From: JAKSSM01 sp045629065
GTDB taxonomy: Bacteria > Bacillota > Clostridia > Peptostreptococcales > Anaerovoracaceae
Direction of reading: 5' to 3'
Length of the DNA stretch: 64,000 nucleotides
Assembly: GCA_045629065.1 (NCBI GenBank)
Contig: JAZQQK010000021.1
Location: 62,001-126,000, forward strand
Shown here: one piece after another, positions 49,962 to 60,509 of the stretch
Position numbering within the stretch: position 1 is the first letter of the stretch
How the letters are laid out: each line of letters starts with the position of its first letter
Translations under genes and position numbers: made by a program
The notes under the pieces: generated by a model
The model's database searches: none
What the model was told of the DNA's origin: nothing
What the model saw: only the letters and a program-made list of their open reading frames with translations

Positions 49962-52145
49962 TTAGTTGCCAAGGCCTTTCATAGTGAGCCCTACTTTTTT
50001 CTTGTCGTAATCTATAGAAATAATCTTTACCTTTACAGTATCGCCTACAGAAACCACGTCCATAGGATGCTTTACGTACTTATCGCTTAATTGCGATATA
50101 TGTACCAAACCATCGTTTTTTACGCCTATATCTACGAATGCTCCGAAGTCTACGACGTTTCGAACTGTGCCGGTCATCTCCATATCAATCTTGAGGTCCT
50201 CGAAGGATCTAACATCGTTACGGAATACAACAGCTGGTGCATCTTCACGAGGGTCTCTCGCTGGCTTCTTCATTTCTTCGACGATGTCTTGTAAGGTCAT
50301 CTCGCCAACTCCGAGTTCGGCCGCACATTTTGCGATGGACTCCGAAAGAGACTTTGCCGGGTATGCGAGCTTAAGTCTGTTATCAATATCTGTTGCGCCA
50401 CCTTTTGTGATGTCAGCTATATCTAATCCGAGTTTCTTCATCATGGCTTCGCATGCTGCGTAGCTTTCTGGGTGAACGGATGTAGCATCGAGCGGATTGT
50501 CACCGCCTGTAATTCTCATAAAGCCCGCACACTGGCCAAAGGCCTTTTCGCCAAGCTTAGGAACCTTCAGAAGTTGTTTACGATTAGTGAACTTGCCGTT
50601 CTCCTCGCGGTAAGCGACGATGTTCTTTGCGATTCCCATGTTAACACCAGCGATATAGCTTAATAGCGATGGGGATGCAGTGTTGAGGTCTACGCCTACA
50701 CGGTTTACGCAGTTTTCTACTACATTAGTCAAAGCTTCTTCCAACAACTTTTGGTTAATATCGTGCTGGTATTGGCCTACGCCGATGGACTTAGGGTCGA
50801 TTTTTACGAGTTCTGCTAGAGGGTCCTGAAGTCTACGGCCGAGTGACATAGCGCCACGAGTAGTAACATCTAAGTCTGGGTATTCTTCTGTCGCAAGCTT
50901 GGATGCGGAGTAAACAGATGCGCCCGCCTCATTTACGATTGTGTACTGAATAGCATAGCCGTTCTTCTTGATAAAGTTCGCTACAACCTCTTCAGTCTCA
51001 CGGGACGCTGTACCATTACCAATAACGATTATATCTGTATTAAACTTTTCTACGATTTTCTTTAATGTCGCTTCTGTGCCTACCACATCGCACTTTGGCT
51101 CTGTAGGGTAGATTGTAGTGTAGGCCTTGAGCTTACCCGTCTCATCGAGCACCGCAACCTTACAGCCTGTACGATAACCTGGGTCGATAGCGATAACCTT
51201 CTTACCTCTAACCGGTGGCTGCATGAGAAGATTCTCGGTATTCTTTGCGAAAATCTTTACCGCTTCTGCCTCAGCACGTTCAGTTAGAAGGTTTCTCATC
51301 TCACGCTCTACTGATGGTGCAATTAAACGCTTATAGCTGTCATCGATAGTCACATCCATAAGTGTCTTAAAGATGGAGCGGTCGTTTGTTACATAGCCAT
51401 CTGCGATCAGGTCATGAATGTCATCCTGGCTCACATTAAGCTTAACCTTGAGCTTCTTTTCGTTCTCACCACGGTTGATGGCGAGGACTCTATGGTTAGG
51501 AATCTTTGCGAGGGATTCTACGTGATCATAGTACATCTCATAGACCGTCTTTTCCTCGCTATCCACTGCCTCTGTCTGGATTGTTGCGTGGTCGTAAGTT
51601 TCCTTTCTGATGTCCTCTGTAAGGTCTGCGTCGTCTGCAATCATCTCTGCGATTATGTCGCATGCGCCCTGAACTGCTTCGTCAGCAGTATTTACTTCCT
51701 TCTCTGGGTTGATATATTCCTTAGCAAAATCTCTAGGGTCGCCGGAAGTTTCCTTTTGCTGATAGATTAACATTGCAAGTGGCTCGAGTCCGCGCTCTTT
51801 TGCCTTTGATGCACGAGTTGCCTTCTTTTGCTTGAATGGCTTATAGAGGTCCTCAACTCTTTGGAGCACCTCTGCCTTTTCAATCTCTTTCTTTAAGTCC
51901 TCTGTGAGCTTACCCTGCTCCTCGATAAGAGCAATAACTTCGCCCTTCCTCTCCTCGAGGTTTCTTAAGTATGTCAAGCGATCGTTCAAATCACGAAGGA
52001 TTACGTCTGACAAACCGCCAGTTACTTCTTTACGATATCTTGCGATGAAAGGGATTGTATTACCCTCGTCGATAAGCTTAACCGTCTGCTCTACCTGTGA
52101 AACTCTAACGTGAAATTCTGCTGATAATTTTGAAATGATATCCAA
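49962..52145 (-). CDS. tex: Tex, RNA-binding transcription accessory protein
   Basis: 727 residues. The start is TTG 52145, after AAAGGA inside the prfB 3' end; no ATG fits. Order: N-terminal helical region, YqgF-like RNase H domain (IAIDPGYRTGCKVAVLD), helix-hairpin-helix segment (LNTASPSLLSYIAGV), and C-terminal S1 domain (GTVRNVVDFGAFVDIGVKNDGLVHIS). Tex binds nucleic acid and affects transcription of some genes. It follows prfB by four bases, implying coupled translation. Confidence 0.95.
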   Translation of the reverse strand: MDIISKLSAEFHVRVSQVEQTVKLIDEGNTIPFIARYRKEVTGGLSDVILRDLNDRLTYLRNLEERKGEVIALIEEQGKLTEDLKKEIEKAEVLQRVEDLYKPFKQKKATRASKAKERGLEPLAMLIYQQKETSGDPRDFAKEYINPEKEVNTADEAVQGACDIIAEMIADDADLTEDIRKETYDHATIQTEAVDSEEKTVYEMYYDHVESLAKIPNHRVLAINRGENEKKLKVKLNVSQDDIHDLIADGYVTNDRSIFKTLMDVTIDDSYKRLIAPSVEREMRNLLTERAEAEAVKIFAKNTENLLMQPPVRGKKVIAIDPGYRTGCKVAVLDETGKLKAYTTIYPTEPKCDVVGTEATLKKIVEKFNTDIIVIGNGTASRETEEVVANFIKKNGYAIQYTIVNEAGASVYSASKLATEEYPDLDVTTRGAMSLGRRLQDPLAELVKIDPKSIGVGQYQHDINQKLLEEALTNVVENCVNRVGVDLNTASPSLLSYIAGVNMGIAKNIVAYREENGKFTNRKQLLKVPKLGEKAFGQCAGFMRITGGDNPLDATSVHPESYAACEAMMKKLGLDIADITKGGATDIDNRLKLAYPAKSLSESIAKCAAELGVGEMTLQDIVEEMKKPARDPREDAPAVVFRNDVRSFEDLKIDMEMTGTVRNVVDFGAFVDIGVKNDGLVHISQLSDKYVKHPMDVVSVGDTVKVKIISIDYDKKKVGLTMKGLGN

Positions 52146-52149
52146 TTTT

Positions 52150-53254
52150 CTATTCGTCCTTTTGCTGTAATTTTGCTGTGATAAATGTATCGATATCGCC
52201 GTCCATTACGGCGTATACATTGGAAACTTCTGCATTCGTCCTGTGGTCCTTTACCATCGTGTATGGCTGGAAAACATAGGACCTGATCTGTGAACCCCAT
52301 GCGTTTAACATGTCCTCACCTTTGATTTCCTTCAGGTCTTGCTTGTGCTGCTCTTCGGCGAGCGCCGTGAGCCGGGAAATCAAAACCTTCATCGCCATGT
52401 CCTTGTTTTGGAACTGGCTTCTTTCGTTCTGGCAAGTGACCACGATGCCTGTAGGTATATGCGTGATACGGATGGCCGAATCAGTTTTGTTGATGTGCTG
52501 GCCGCCAGCGCCTGATGAACGGTAAGTATCTATTCTCAGATCCTCCGGTGCGATTGTAACCTTCACATCATCATCGAGTTCCGGCATTACCTCTACCTTC
52601 GCAAAGGATGTCTGGCGCTTTCCCTGTGCATTAAAAGGTGAGATTCTAACCAAACGGTGCACGCCCTTTTCGGCCTTTAGGTAGCCGTAGGCGTTTTCAC
52701 CCTCAACTATGAAAGTTGCAGACTTGATACCTGCTTCTGTATCATCCTGGCAGTCGATTAGGGTCGTCTTATAGCCCTTTTTCTCCGACCACCTGATATA
52801 CATTCTTAAAAGCATCTGCGCCCAGTCCATCGCATCCACTCCGCCTGCTCCCGCATGTACTGATACGATTGCGTTATTTGGGTCGTATTTGCCCGTTAGA
52901 AGCGTTTTGAGGTTCAGGGCGGTAATATCAGTTTTTAGTGAACTAAAATCCGTCAAAATCGAATCTGCTAGGTCTTCGTCATCTTCCATCTCGGCGAGTT
53001 CTATCATGTCTTTTATGTCGCCGATGGCAGAATCTAGACGTTCCCACTTAGCGATGGTGTCTTCCATCTGCTTCTTTTCTTTTACAACCTTCTGCGCATA
53101 TTCTAGCTTATCCCAGAAACCTGGCTGTTCGATTTCGGCGCTCGCTCTTTCGACCTCTTCTCTTAGATGATCTAGGTCAAAGAGAGTAGCTGATTTCGCT
53201 CAGCTGCGATTTTAATTCGGGTATTTCTGTTTTAATTTGGTCTAATTTAATCAT
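52150..53254 (-). CDS. prfB: Peptide chain release factor 2, with +1 programmed frameshift
   Basis: ATG 53254 opens a 25-codon frame ending CTT TGA C (TGA at 53179-53177). A +1 shift there continues into the long frame D-L-D-H-L-R-E-E, then WDKLEYAQKV and the rest, about 368 residues in total. Motifs: SPF in LVRISPFNAQGK (stop-codon recognition) and GGQ in SGAGGQHINK (peptidyl-tRNA hydrolysis). It releases at UGA/UAA and controls its own synthesis through the frameshift. The Shine-Dalgarno-like AGGGGG usual before CTTTGA is not evident; the codons are AGC TAC TCT. Confidence 0.95.
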
Positions 53255-53300
53255 ATCTTAGTGCCCTTATCTCATATTTTAGGGCGATAAAAACTATAAC

Positions 53301-55901
53301 CTATGCGTTTTTACCACAGCAGTTCTTATACTTCTTTCCTGAACCGCATGGGCATGGATCGTTACGTCCAACCTTTGGCTGTTCACGTCTGAATGTCTCA
53401 GGCTTTCTAGCATCCTCTGGCTTTGGTGCTGCCTTTGGCATCGTCTGCTGAGCAGCTGGCTTAACTCTTGGCTGATCCTTATATTCGTCCTTACGTTCTT
53501 CGCCGTCTGCGATGACTTTCTTACGTTCTGTAGTAGTCTTTATTGTGATGTTGTAGCAGAATCTAACGACCTCTTCACGGATGTCTGAAATCATTTCTTC
53601 GAACATATCGAAACCTTCGTTAGCATATGCTGCTGCAGGGTCCATCTGTCCGAGTGATCTTAAGCCGATACCTTGCTTTAAGTCATCCATCGCATCGATG
53701 TGATCCATCCAACGGTTATCTACTACACGGAGCATGATCATACGCTCGATAGCTCTCATACGCTCATCGCCAATTTCCTTTTCCTTCTTTTCGTAAAGGT
53801 CGCGGAACATGTCGATGACATCCTGCTTTAAGTCTTCCTTTTCGATGAATTCCTGTGAAGCTGGCTTGATTCCTGGGAAGTAAGGTGTGATTCTCTTTAA
53901 ATTCTTATTGAGAGCATCAAAATCCCACTCTTCGCTGAACTTCTTATCGGCTGTTTCTGTGTCGATAACAGCTCCAACCATTTCCTCCATCATGCCCATG
54001 ATGTATTCCTTAACATCTGTGTCAAAGAGTACTTTGCGACGTTCATCGTAGATGACTTCACGCTGCTTGTTCATTACGTTATCGTATTGGAGTACGTATT
54101 TACGAATTTCAAAGTTCTTGGATTCTACGCGCTTCTGTGCGTTTTCGATAGTCTTTGAAAGCATACCTGCTTCAAGTGCATCTTGTGACATTCCGAATCT
54201 GTTCATCACACCTTGAAGTCTGTCGCCACCAAAGAGTCTCATAAGGTCATCCTCCAGTGAAATGAAGAACTGTGTCTGACCAGGGTCTCCCTGACGACCA
54301 GCACGGCCTCTTAACTGGTTATCGATACGGCGTGATTCATGACGTTCTGTACCGATGATGCAAAGTCCGCCGAGTGCCTTTACTTCGGCCTGCTCTTCTG
54401 GTGTGGCTTCGGCACCGCCTAAGATGATATCGGTACCACGGCCTGCCATGTTAGTAGCAATAGTAACCTGACCGAGACGACCGGCTTCTGCTACAATCTG
54501 AGCTTCCTTTTCGTGCTGCTTAGCGTTCAAGACATTATGTTTAATTCCTCTCTTGTTTAAGAGGAGCGAAAGTCTTTCGGAGTTTTCGATGGAGATTGTA
54601 CCTACGAGGATTGGCTGACCAGTCTCGTGAACCTCACAGATTCTATCTGCGATTGCCTTATATTTTGCTGGCTCTGTCGCAAAGATTGCATCTTCCTTAT
54701 CTTCACGGATGACAGGCTTATTAGTAGGAATTACGACTACGTTCATATTGTAAATGTCGCGGAATTCATCTTCCTCTGTCTTAGCAGTACCTGTCATACC
54801 GGCAAGCTTTTGGTACATTCTGAAATAGTTCTGGATAGTGATAGTCGCAAGAGTCTTTGACTCTGATCTTACGAGTACACCTTCCTTGGCTTCGATGGCC
54901 TGGTGAAGTCCGTTGGAATATCTACGACCGAACATCAAACGGCCAGTGAATTCATCTACGATAACGATTTCACCGTCTTTTACGATGTAGTCAACGTCTC
55001 TCTTCATAGTGATTCTTGCCTTTAAGGCCTGAAGCACATAGTGGTTGATTTCCATGTTTTCAGGATCACCGAAGTTTTCTATATGATAGAACTTTTCTGC
55101 CTTTGCAATACCTTCATCAGTAAGGCCGATTTTCTTGTCTTTTTCTTCGTAAGTGTAGTCTTCCTCTTTTATCGTTTTCGCGAATCTATCTGCAATCTGA
55201 TATGCATCACTCGAGTCTTCCCCCCTGCCCGAAATGATTAAAGGTGTTCTGGCTTCATCGATAAGGATGGAGTCGACTTCGTCCACTATTGCAAAGTTCA
55301 ATGGTCTCTGTGTGAGTTGTTCCTCATAGATGACCATGTTGTCTCTTAAGTAATCGAAACCGAATTCATTGTTAGTTCCGTATGTGATGTCTGCCTTATA
55401 TGCTTCCTTACGAACTTCGTCTGTGATTCCGTGAATTACGCAACCAACTGTGAGTCCCAGGAAAGTATAGATCTGGCCCATCCATTCGCTGTCACGCTTT
55501 GCTAAGTAGTCGTTGACAGTGACAACGTGAACTCCCTTGCCTTCAAGTGCGTTCAAATATACAGGTAAAGTTGCAACCAATGTTTTACCTTCACCAGTCT
55601 TCATCTCGGCGATGTTGCCCTCGTGAAGAACGATACCACCGATAATCTGAACCTTGAAGTGCTTCATCTTAAGAGTTCTCCAAGCCGCCTCCCTACATAC
55701 CGCAAAAGCCTCGACCAAAATATCATCGAGAGTTTCTCCATTTGCGAGTCTTGACTTGAACTCTTCTGTTTTTGCGCGAAGCTCTTCGTCAGTGAGTTTA
55801 GCCATCTCTGGCTCAAGTGCTAAGACGAGCTCAGCCTGCTTTTCTGCTTTTTTTACTTCTTTGGCGCTACTATCACCAAAGACCTTGTCCATAAATCCCA
55901 T
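53301..55901 (-). CDS. secA: Preprotein translocase ATPase SecA
   Basis: 866 residues. Walker A MKTGEGKTLVATLP, DEVDSILIDEARTPL (Walker B region) and the C-terminal zinc motif CPCGSGKKYKNCCG are all present. It drives Sec-dependent export through SecYEG and would export the LRR and Fn3-like surface proteins in this window. AAGGG precedes ATG 55901. It lies between the CNNM/CorC-type gene and prfB. Confidence 0.98.
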   Translation of the reverse strand: MGFMDKVFGDSSAKEVKKAEKQAELVLALEPEMAKLTDEELRAKTEEFKSRLANGETLDDILVEAFAVCREAAWRTLKMKHFKVQIIGGIVLHEGNIAEMKTGEGKTLVATLPVYLNALEGKGVHVVTVNDYLAKRDSEWMGQIYTFLGLTVGCVIHGITDEVRKEAYKADITYGTNNEFGFDYLRDNMVIYEEQLTQRPLNFAIVDEVDSILIDEARTPLIISGRGEDSSDAYQIADRFAKTIKEEDYTYEEKDKKIGLTDEGIAKAEKFYHIENFGDPENMEINHYVLQALKARITMKRDVDYIVKDGEIVIVDEFTGRLMFGRRYSNGLHQAIEAKEGVLVRSESKTLATITIQNYFRMYQKLAGMTGTAKTEEDEFRDIYNMNVVVIPTNKPVIREDKEDAIFATEPAKYKAIADRICEVHETGQPILVGTISIENSERLSLLLNKRGIKHNVLNAKQHEKEAQIVAEAGRLGQVTIATNMAGRGTDIILGGAEATPEEQAEVKALGGLCIIGTERHESRRIDNQLRGRAGRQGDPGQTQFFISLEDDLMRLFGGDRLQGVMNRFGMSQDALEAGMLSKTIENAQKRVESKNFEIRKYVLQYDNVMNKQREVIYDERRKVLFDTDVKEYIMGMMEEMVGAVIDTETADKKFSEEWDFDALNKNLKRITPYFPGIKPASQEFIEKEDLKQDVIDMFRDLYEKKEKEIGDERMRAIERMIMLRVVDNRWMDHIDAMDDLKQGIGLRSLGQMDPAAAYANEGFDMFEEMISDIREEVVRFCYNITIKTTTERKKVIADGEERKDEYKDQPRVKPAAQQTMPKAAPKPEDARKPETFRREQPKVGRNDPCPCGSGKKYKNCCGKNA

Positions 55902-55915
55902 GTTTTTACCCTTTC

Positions 55916-57166
55916 TTATTCTTCTCGTGGCAGTTCAGTTACCACCATTTTAATTTCTAAGGATTTGCGTGTGTCCGCTTTAGTTACCGTCACATCGAAA
56001 CGCTTGTAATCAGCTTCATAAACGAAACTGTCGCCCTTCTTTGGAAGCTTGTCCAGCATGATTGCAACCCAACCGTTAACGGTAGTGCAATCAATGTCTT
56101 CTTCCACGTCGAACTTCTCGAACATCTTGTCTAAGTTCATGCTACTAAGCACGCGGTAAGAGCCATCTTTTAGCTTGACCATCTCTGCCTTCGCCTCTTC
56201 GTCGTGTTCATCATAGATTTCTCCGACGAGTTCCTCGATGATATCCTCCATCGTAACTATACCCTCTGTGCCACCGTACTCATCGATGATTACCGCCATG
56301 TGAGTCTTGGCCGCCTGGAGGCGCTTTAGGAGTATTGAGAGTTTCAACGAACCAGCTGCGAAAACAACCGGCTTGACATAATCTGTGACGCTAACCTTCT
56401 TGCCCTTTACAAAGTTTGTGAAATCCTTTTGGTTGAGCACGCCCTTGATATCGTCCAAATCATCCTCATAAACCGGAAGCCTGGAAAAGCCAGTGCTCAC
56501 GAAAATTTCTTCAACCTCTGCCTTTGTGACATTTATCTCTACTGCTTGGATGTCAACGCGAGGAGTTAATACATCCCAAGCGGTAAGTTCGTTGAATTCA
56601 ATGGCGTTCTGGATGAGTTCCGACTGGCTCTCATCTATGCCACCCTCCGTCTCAGCTTCTTCAACCAAAGTAATCAGCTCATCCTCTGTAATCGTTACAT
56701 TGCTCTTAACCTTAAATACAAGAGCGATGAACTTTTTCCACACACCGAATATCCAATTTATAGGATAAAGTATGTATGTGAGGATTTTGAGTAAAGGCGC
56801 TGAAAACATTGCGAAGCTTTCGGGGTTTTCCTTGGCCAAACTCTTAGGAGTAATCTCGCCAAAGATCAAAACCACGAGGGCCGTTACAACCGTGGAGAGC
56901 GCTGCGCCATACTCAGGATATAGAGTGATGAAGAGCACAGTCGCTGTCGCAGTGAGTACGATGTTTACGATATTGTTTCCCACAAGAATTGTGGAAAGTA
57001 TCTCGTCGTACTTCTCCGAAAGTTCGTAAACCCTGCGAGCGCGCTTGTCGCCATCGTTCGCCATGTTTTTTATTCTAATTTTGTTGAGTGATGTGAATGC
57101 TGTCTCCGTAGCTGAAAAGTATGCGGAGAAAAGCAGGAGCACCACTATAGTGATTATTTTTCCCAT
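55916..57166 (-). CDS. CNNM/CorC (HlyC) family membrane protein
   Basis: 416 residues. The N-terminal DUF21 transmembrane domain (about 1-180) includes LVFGEITPKSLAKENPE. A CBS-domain pair (about 200-320) includes MAVIIDEYGGTEGIVTMEDIIEELVGEIYDE, and a C-terminal CorC/HlyC domain completes it. The family is involved in magnesium or cobalt transport and is often misnamed hemolysin. It ends 14 bp before secA's start. Confidence 0.92.
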   Translation of the reverse strand: MGKIITIVVLLLFSAYFSATETAFTSLNKIRIKNMANDGDKRARRVYELSEKYDEILSTILVGNNIVNIVLTATATVLFITLYPEYGAALSTVVTALVVLIFGEITPKSLAKENPESFAMFSAPLLKILTYILYPINWIFGVWKKFIALVFKVKSNVTITEDELITLVEEAETEGGIDESQSELIQNAIEFNELTAWDVLTPRVDIQAVEINVTKAEVEEIFVSTGFSRLPVYEDDLDDIKGVLNQKDFTNFVKGKKVSVTDYVKPVVFAAGSLKLSILLKRLQAAKTHMAVIIDEYGGTEGIVTMEDIIEELVGEIYDEHDEEAKAEMVKLKDGSYRVLSSMNLDKMFEKFDVEEDIDCTTVNGWVAIMLDKLPKKGDSFVYEADYKRFDVTVTKADTRKSLEIKMVVTELPREE

Positions 57167-57211
57167 TGTTCCTTATCGAGAAAAGAAGCGGCGCTTGCCA
57201 CTTCCTACTCA

Positions 57212-58456
57212 TTAATCTTCCGAGAAGTGGGCTTGCTCGAATTCATCAACCCTTACTTCTTCCCAGTGAATGCCTATTTCTTTACTTATTTCGATGAAAT
57301 CTTCTACGACACCCTTCTCCTTGAAGTTTTCGCAGATATTGATATTAAACACACCATTGAAGTCCATGCAGCCGATAATGCACTCACCAAAATCGTGCCA
57401 AAGTTTTAAATACATATCATCGATATGTTCCAAAACCTCTGGAGGCAGTTCTAACTTGCCTGGGTATGTGACTACAAAATTGCAATCTGTATCCTTAAGG
57501 ATTAAGCCAATAAGTCTCACAACGGCTTTTAATAGTTTCTTGCCCTTAAAGATGTGGTATGCCTTGAAAAGCTTGATTCTCTCCGTCATCATTCTAACAA
57601 CATTAGGAGTGAGTCTTGCTACGTCTAGTTTTTCTTTGTATATCTTTGCAACTTCCCTGAAACTTAAGTTATCAAACTCGTCCACATAAGTAATTCTCTT
57701 ATACTCTACGCAGTTATGCATTGTGTCATAGTTAAGTGGACGTCTCAGGTCCATAACGATGTTGCTCGCCACTCTTCTGTTCTTGAGCTTTTCTGGCAAA
57801 TGCTTTCTTAGAGCTTTTGAGAAAAGAATCGCAATTATAGGAGTGACAGAACTTGAATTAGTGCGTGCGCACTCGAGGATCTCGCTAGTTGGCGCCTTTA
57901 AAAAATGGCAGTCCGTCCTGTATCCTCTGTTTTTAATCTTAGGGAAATCCTTAAAGGAAAAGCCCTCCGGATCAGTCTCAAATGTCTCGCCCTTTTCTGC
58001 CTTATCAAAGAAAGGTTCAAGTCCAGGTGCTACTAAATAGCGAAGCTTTGGTTCTATAGTTGAACCGCAATATACTGAAATTGCATAAGTGATAAAGTTG
58101 GCTGAGCCCACTCCATCGCTCACGCCGTGAAGCCACTCGAACGTGATGGTATTGTCATAGTAGCAACACTGCCAAGGATAATCGTTTGTGAGCTTACCGA
58201 ACACCAAAGGTCTTTCGCTTTCCTTGGCGTGGATGAGCTTAATCGGATTATCGTTAGTTGTCAGATAATATTCTTTATCGTATTTAACTTTAGTTTTGAA
58301 TAATGGATAAACCTCAGCTGCCTTATTAAGCGCTGCTTCGAGTCGAATTGGGTCCACAGGAGTCGTTAGCTTGATAACGTACATAGGGTTGTTCTCTACG
58401 ACGCTTCCTGTTGCCTCAATTGGGTATAAATCCATATATCCCAAATTATATCTCAT
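57212..58456 (-). CDS. Condensation/alcohol-acetyltransferase-fold acyltransferase
   Basis: 414 residues. FEWLHGVSDGVGSANF carries the HxxxDG catalytic motif of the CoA-dependent acyltransferase superfamily (chloramphenicol acetyltransferase, NRPS condensation, Pap-type). VIKLTTPVDPIRLEAALNKAAEVYPLFK is the usual N-terminal start. There are no carrier-protein or adenylation domains nearby, so it is stand-alone. Acceptor unknown. GGAGATACTAG precedes ATG 58456, and it lies 12 bp after the cyclase gene. Confidence 0.78.
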   Translation of the reverse strand: MRYNLGYMDLYPIEATGSVVENNPMYVIKLTTPVDPIRLEAALNKAAEVYPLFKTKVKYDKEYYLTTNDNPIKLIHAKESERPLVFGKLTNDYPWQCCYYDNTITFEWLHGVSDGVGSANFITYAISVYCGSTIEPKLRYLVAPGLEPFFDKAEKGETFETDPEGFSFKDFPKIKNRGYRTDCHFLKAPTSEILECARTNSSSVTPIIAILFSKALRKHLPEKLKNRRVASNIVMDLRRPLNYDTMHNCVEYKRITYVDEFDNLSFREVAKIYKEKLDVARLTPNVVRMMTERIKLFKAYHIFKGKKLLKAVVRLIGLILKDTDCNFVVTYPGKLELPPEVLEHIDDMYLKLWHDFGECIIGCMDFNGVFNINICENFKEKGVVEDFIEISKEIGIHWEEVRVDEFEQAHFSED

Positions 58457-58468
58457 CTAGTATCTCCG

Positions 58469-60502
58469 CTATATCTGAACACAGTCTCCTGTTTTAGCAA
58501 ATGTTACATTGCGTAAAACAGTTCTTGCCTTCTGCTCTTTTTCCAAAAGTGTGTGGTCTCCGAGCTCTGGATTGTGGTGCGTAATCATAAGCGCCTTGAT
58601 GTTCTGCTTTTGTGCGAACTTTAAACCCGCTTGCCATGTTCCGTGTCCCCAACCAGTGTGATCCACCTTATCGTCGTCATCATACATACCGTCGAATAAA
58701 AGAAGGTCACAGTCAGCAGAAATTTCCGGATCAAGCTTGTTAGGGTCTTCGCAGTCTGCATAGATGCAAAGTTTCTTCTGGCCACACATGAGTTTGATTA
58801 CACATGCATCGTCAGGGTGATCTGATTCATAGAATGTCGCTTTGATGTCTTCGCCCAAAACGATTTCTTCGCCGATTTTGATATCTACGTTTTCGATCTG
58901 GTTGATACCGATTGGCCAATATGGGTGATCCATGAAGTTGGATAGAGTAGTTGGGTTGGATGACCACTTGCCAAAGTTGCCATACATCTTCGCTTCGATG
59001 TTCTCTGGAAGTTTGAATGAAAGCAGGCCTAGAATGTGATCGTAGTGTACGTGAGTGAGCAATATGTCGACTCTTTCGCAATCTTTTAGAATATCGCCTG
59101 TGTTCTTAAGTCCTGTACCACAGTCGATGATAATTGCATATTTGTTTTTCTTCAAAACATAGCAGCTTGTCTCACCGCCATACTCCGAGAATCTAAGACC
59201 GGATACTGGGAAGGATCCTCTGCAACCGCAGATATAAAGGTTGTAGCCATTTAAGTTTGGCTTAGCTACTTTCTCATCCGCCTTTACATCAAGTCCGATT
59301 ACTCTATAGAGGTTAACGGATTCGCTCTTGCCCTTAAAGTAAACGTCTGTCTCTACACGTTCGAGAACTGCGAGTCCCTGAACCATGGATGCGGCGCTAT
59401 CTGAGATAAGCATTTCGCCACCGCTCGCATAGTTTTCGATACGGCTTGCTGTGTTTACTGCATCGCCGATGATTGTGTAGTTGTGAACGTCATCTGTACC
59501 GATGTTACCGAAAATTACATCGCCGTATGCAATTCCGGCTGAGAAATTAAGTTCTGTGCCATACTTTTCGAAGATTTTTTCACTCTTCATGTACAGCTCT
59601 TTTTTCATAGCGATTACGGACATGATGGAATTCAAAACGCAATTGCCGTTTTTATCTTCGAACCAATATGCCATGACGCAGTCGCCGATATATTTATCGA
59701 TGATACCATTGGTATCGTGGATTTTCTTTTCTGCGATAGCAAAGAATTCATTCAGGAATTCTGCTGCCATCTTAGGGTCCATCTTTTCTGTTGCCGTTGT
59801 AAAACGTGAAATATCTGCAAAGAGGATTACAGCCTTACGAGTCTCGCTCTCGATATCCTTATTAGTAGCTGCGCTCTTCATGATCTCTTTTCTGACTCCT
59901 TCGTCGAAGTACTTTTGGAGGACTTCTTGGCTGAGTCTATATTTACTGATTTCGTTTGTAATCAAGCTGATTGCAACGAATATAGCAAGCGATGTGAGGT
60001 AGTAGCTAAAGAAAACATCCTTGAAGACATTTTCCTCAGTGCCTAAAGCGTATGGGGCACCGAGTCTATGCACATAGATAAATGCTATGGCGTTACCGAG
60101 GAAACAAGCTCCTAAGGAGATCCATCTCATCGTCCTCCTATAGCAAAGCGCACATACTGAAGTAATCGCTAAGCAGAAGAGTGGCATACCTGACATATAG
60201 CCACCGTTAAACACGAATGTGATAGGAACAGCGATTCCACCGATAGCGATGCAGAGCAATGGATAAGCGTAGTGATAATTTCCTCTAAAGTACACGAATA
60301 TCATCAAACAGCAAGGTGCAACGAAGCACATTGTTGCAGCCATAATAGGTGGTAATCCTGTCGAATAAAGGCCAGTCGTACATAAAGCTAAAAGACCCGT
60401 TATCGCAATCGCTGGTGCGATGGTCCAGAATGACTTTTCCTCTAAGGTTTCAAGTCGGGATATTCTGGAATTGATATTAATATTTCTTCTTTTCTTCTTC
60501 AT
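58469..60502 (-). CDS. Membrane class III nucleotide cyclase fused to a metallo-beta-lactamase-fold domain
   Basis: About 677 residues. Six hydrophobic segments (about 25-190) precede a class III cyclase domain (about 225-400): FADISRFTTATEK and YIGDCVMAYW hold the two metal Asp, and YTIIGDAVNTASRIE follows. The last 250 residues are an MBL-fold domain with THVHYDHILGLL, ESDHPDD and ITHHNPE metal ligands. The start is ambiguous: ATG 60529 abuts the AGGAG site, TTG 60517 is possible, and ATG 60502 lies seven bases after the upstream stop; I use 60502. It probably makes a cyclic nucleotide; the MBL domain may hydrolyse it or another substrate. Confidence 0.85.
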   Translation of the reverse strand: MKKKRRNININSRISRLETLEEKSFWTIAPAIAITGLLALCTTGLYSTGLPPIMAATMCFVAPCCLMIFVYFRGNYHYAYPLLCIAIGGIAVPITFVFNGGYMSGMPLFCLAITSVCALCYRRTMRWISLGACFLGNAIAFIYVHRLGAPYALGTEENVFKDVFFSYYLTSLAIFVAISLITNEISKYRLSQEVLQKYFDEGVRKEIMKSAATNKDIESETRKAVILFADISRFTTATEKMDPKMAAEFLNEFFAIAEKKIHDTNGIIDKYIGDCVMAYWFEDKNGNCVLNSIMSVIAMKKELYMKSEKIFEKYGTELNFSAGIAYGDVIFGNIGTDDVHNYTIIGDAVNTASRIENYASGGEMLISDSAASMVQGLAVLERVETDVYFKGKSESVNLYRVIGLDVKADEKVAKPNLNGYNLYICGCRGSFPVSGLRFSEYGGETSCYVLKKNKYAIIIDCGTGLKNTGDILKDCERVDILLTHVHYDHILGLLSFKLPENIEAKMYGNFGKWSSNPTTLSNFMDHPYWPIGINQIENVDIKIGEEIVLGEDIKATFYESDHPDDACVIKLMCGQKKLCIYADCEDPNKLDPEISADCDLLLFDGMYDDDDKVDHTGWGHGTWQAGLKFAQKQNIKALMITHHNPELGDHTLLEKEQKARTVLRNVTFAKTGDCVQI

Positions 60503-60509
60503 TTTTTCT

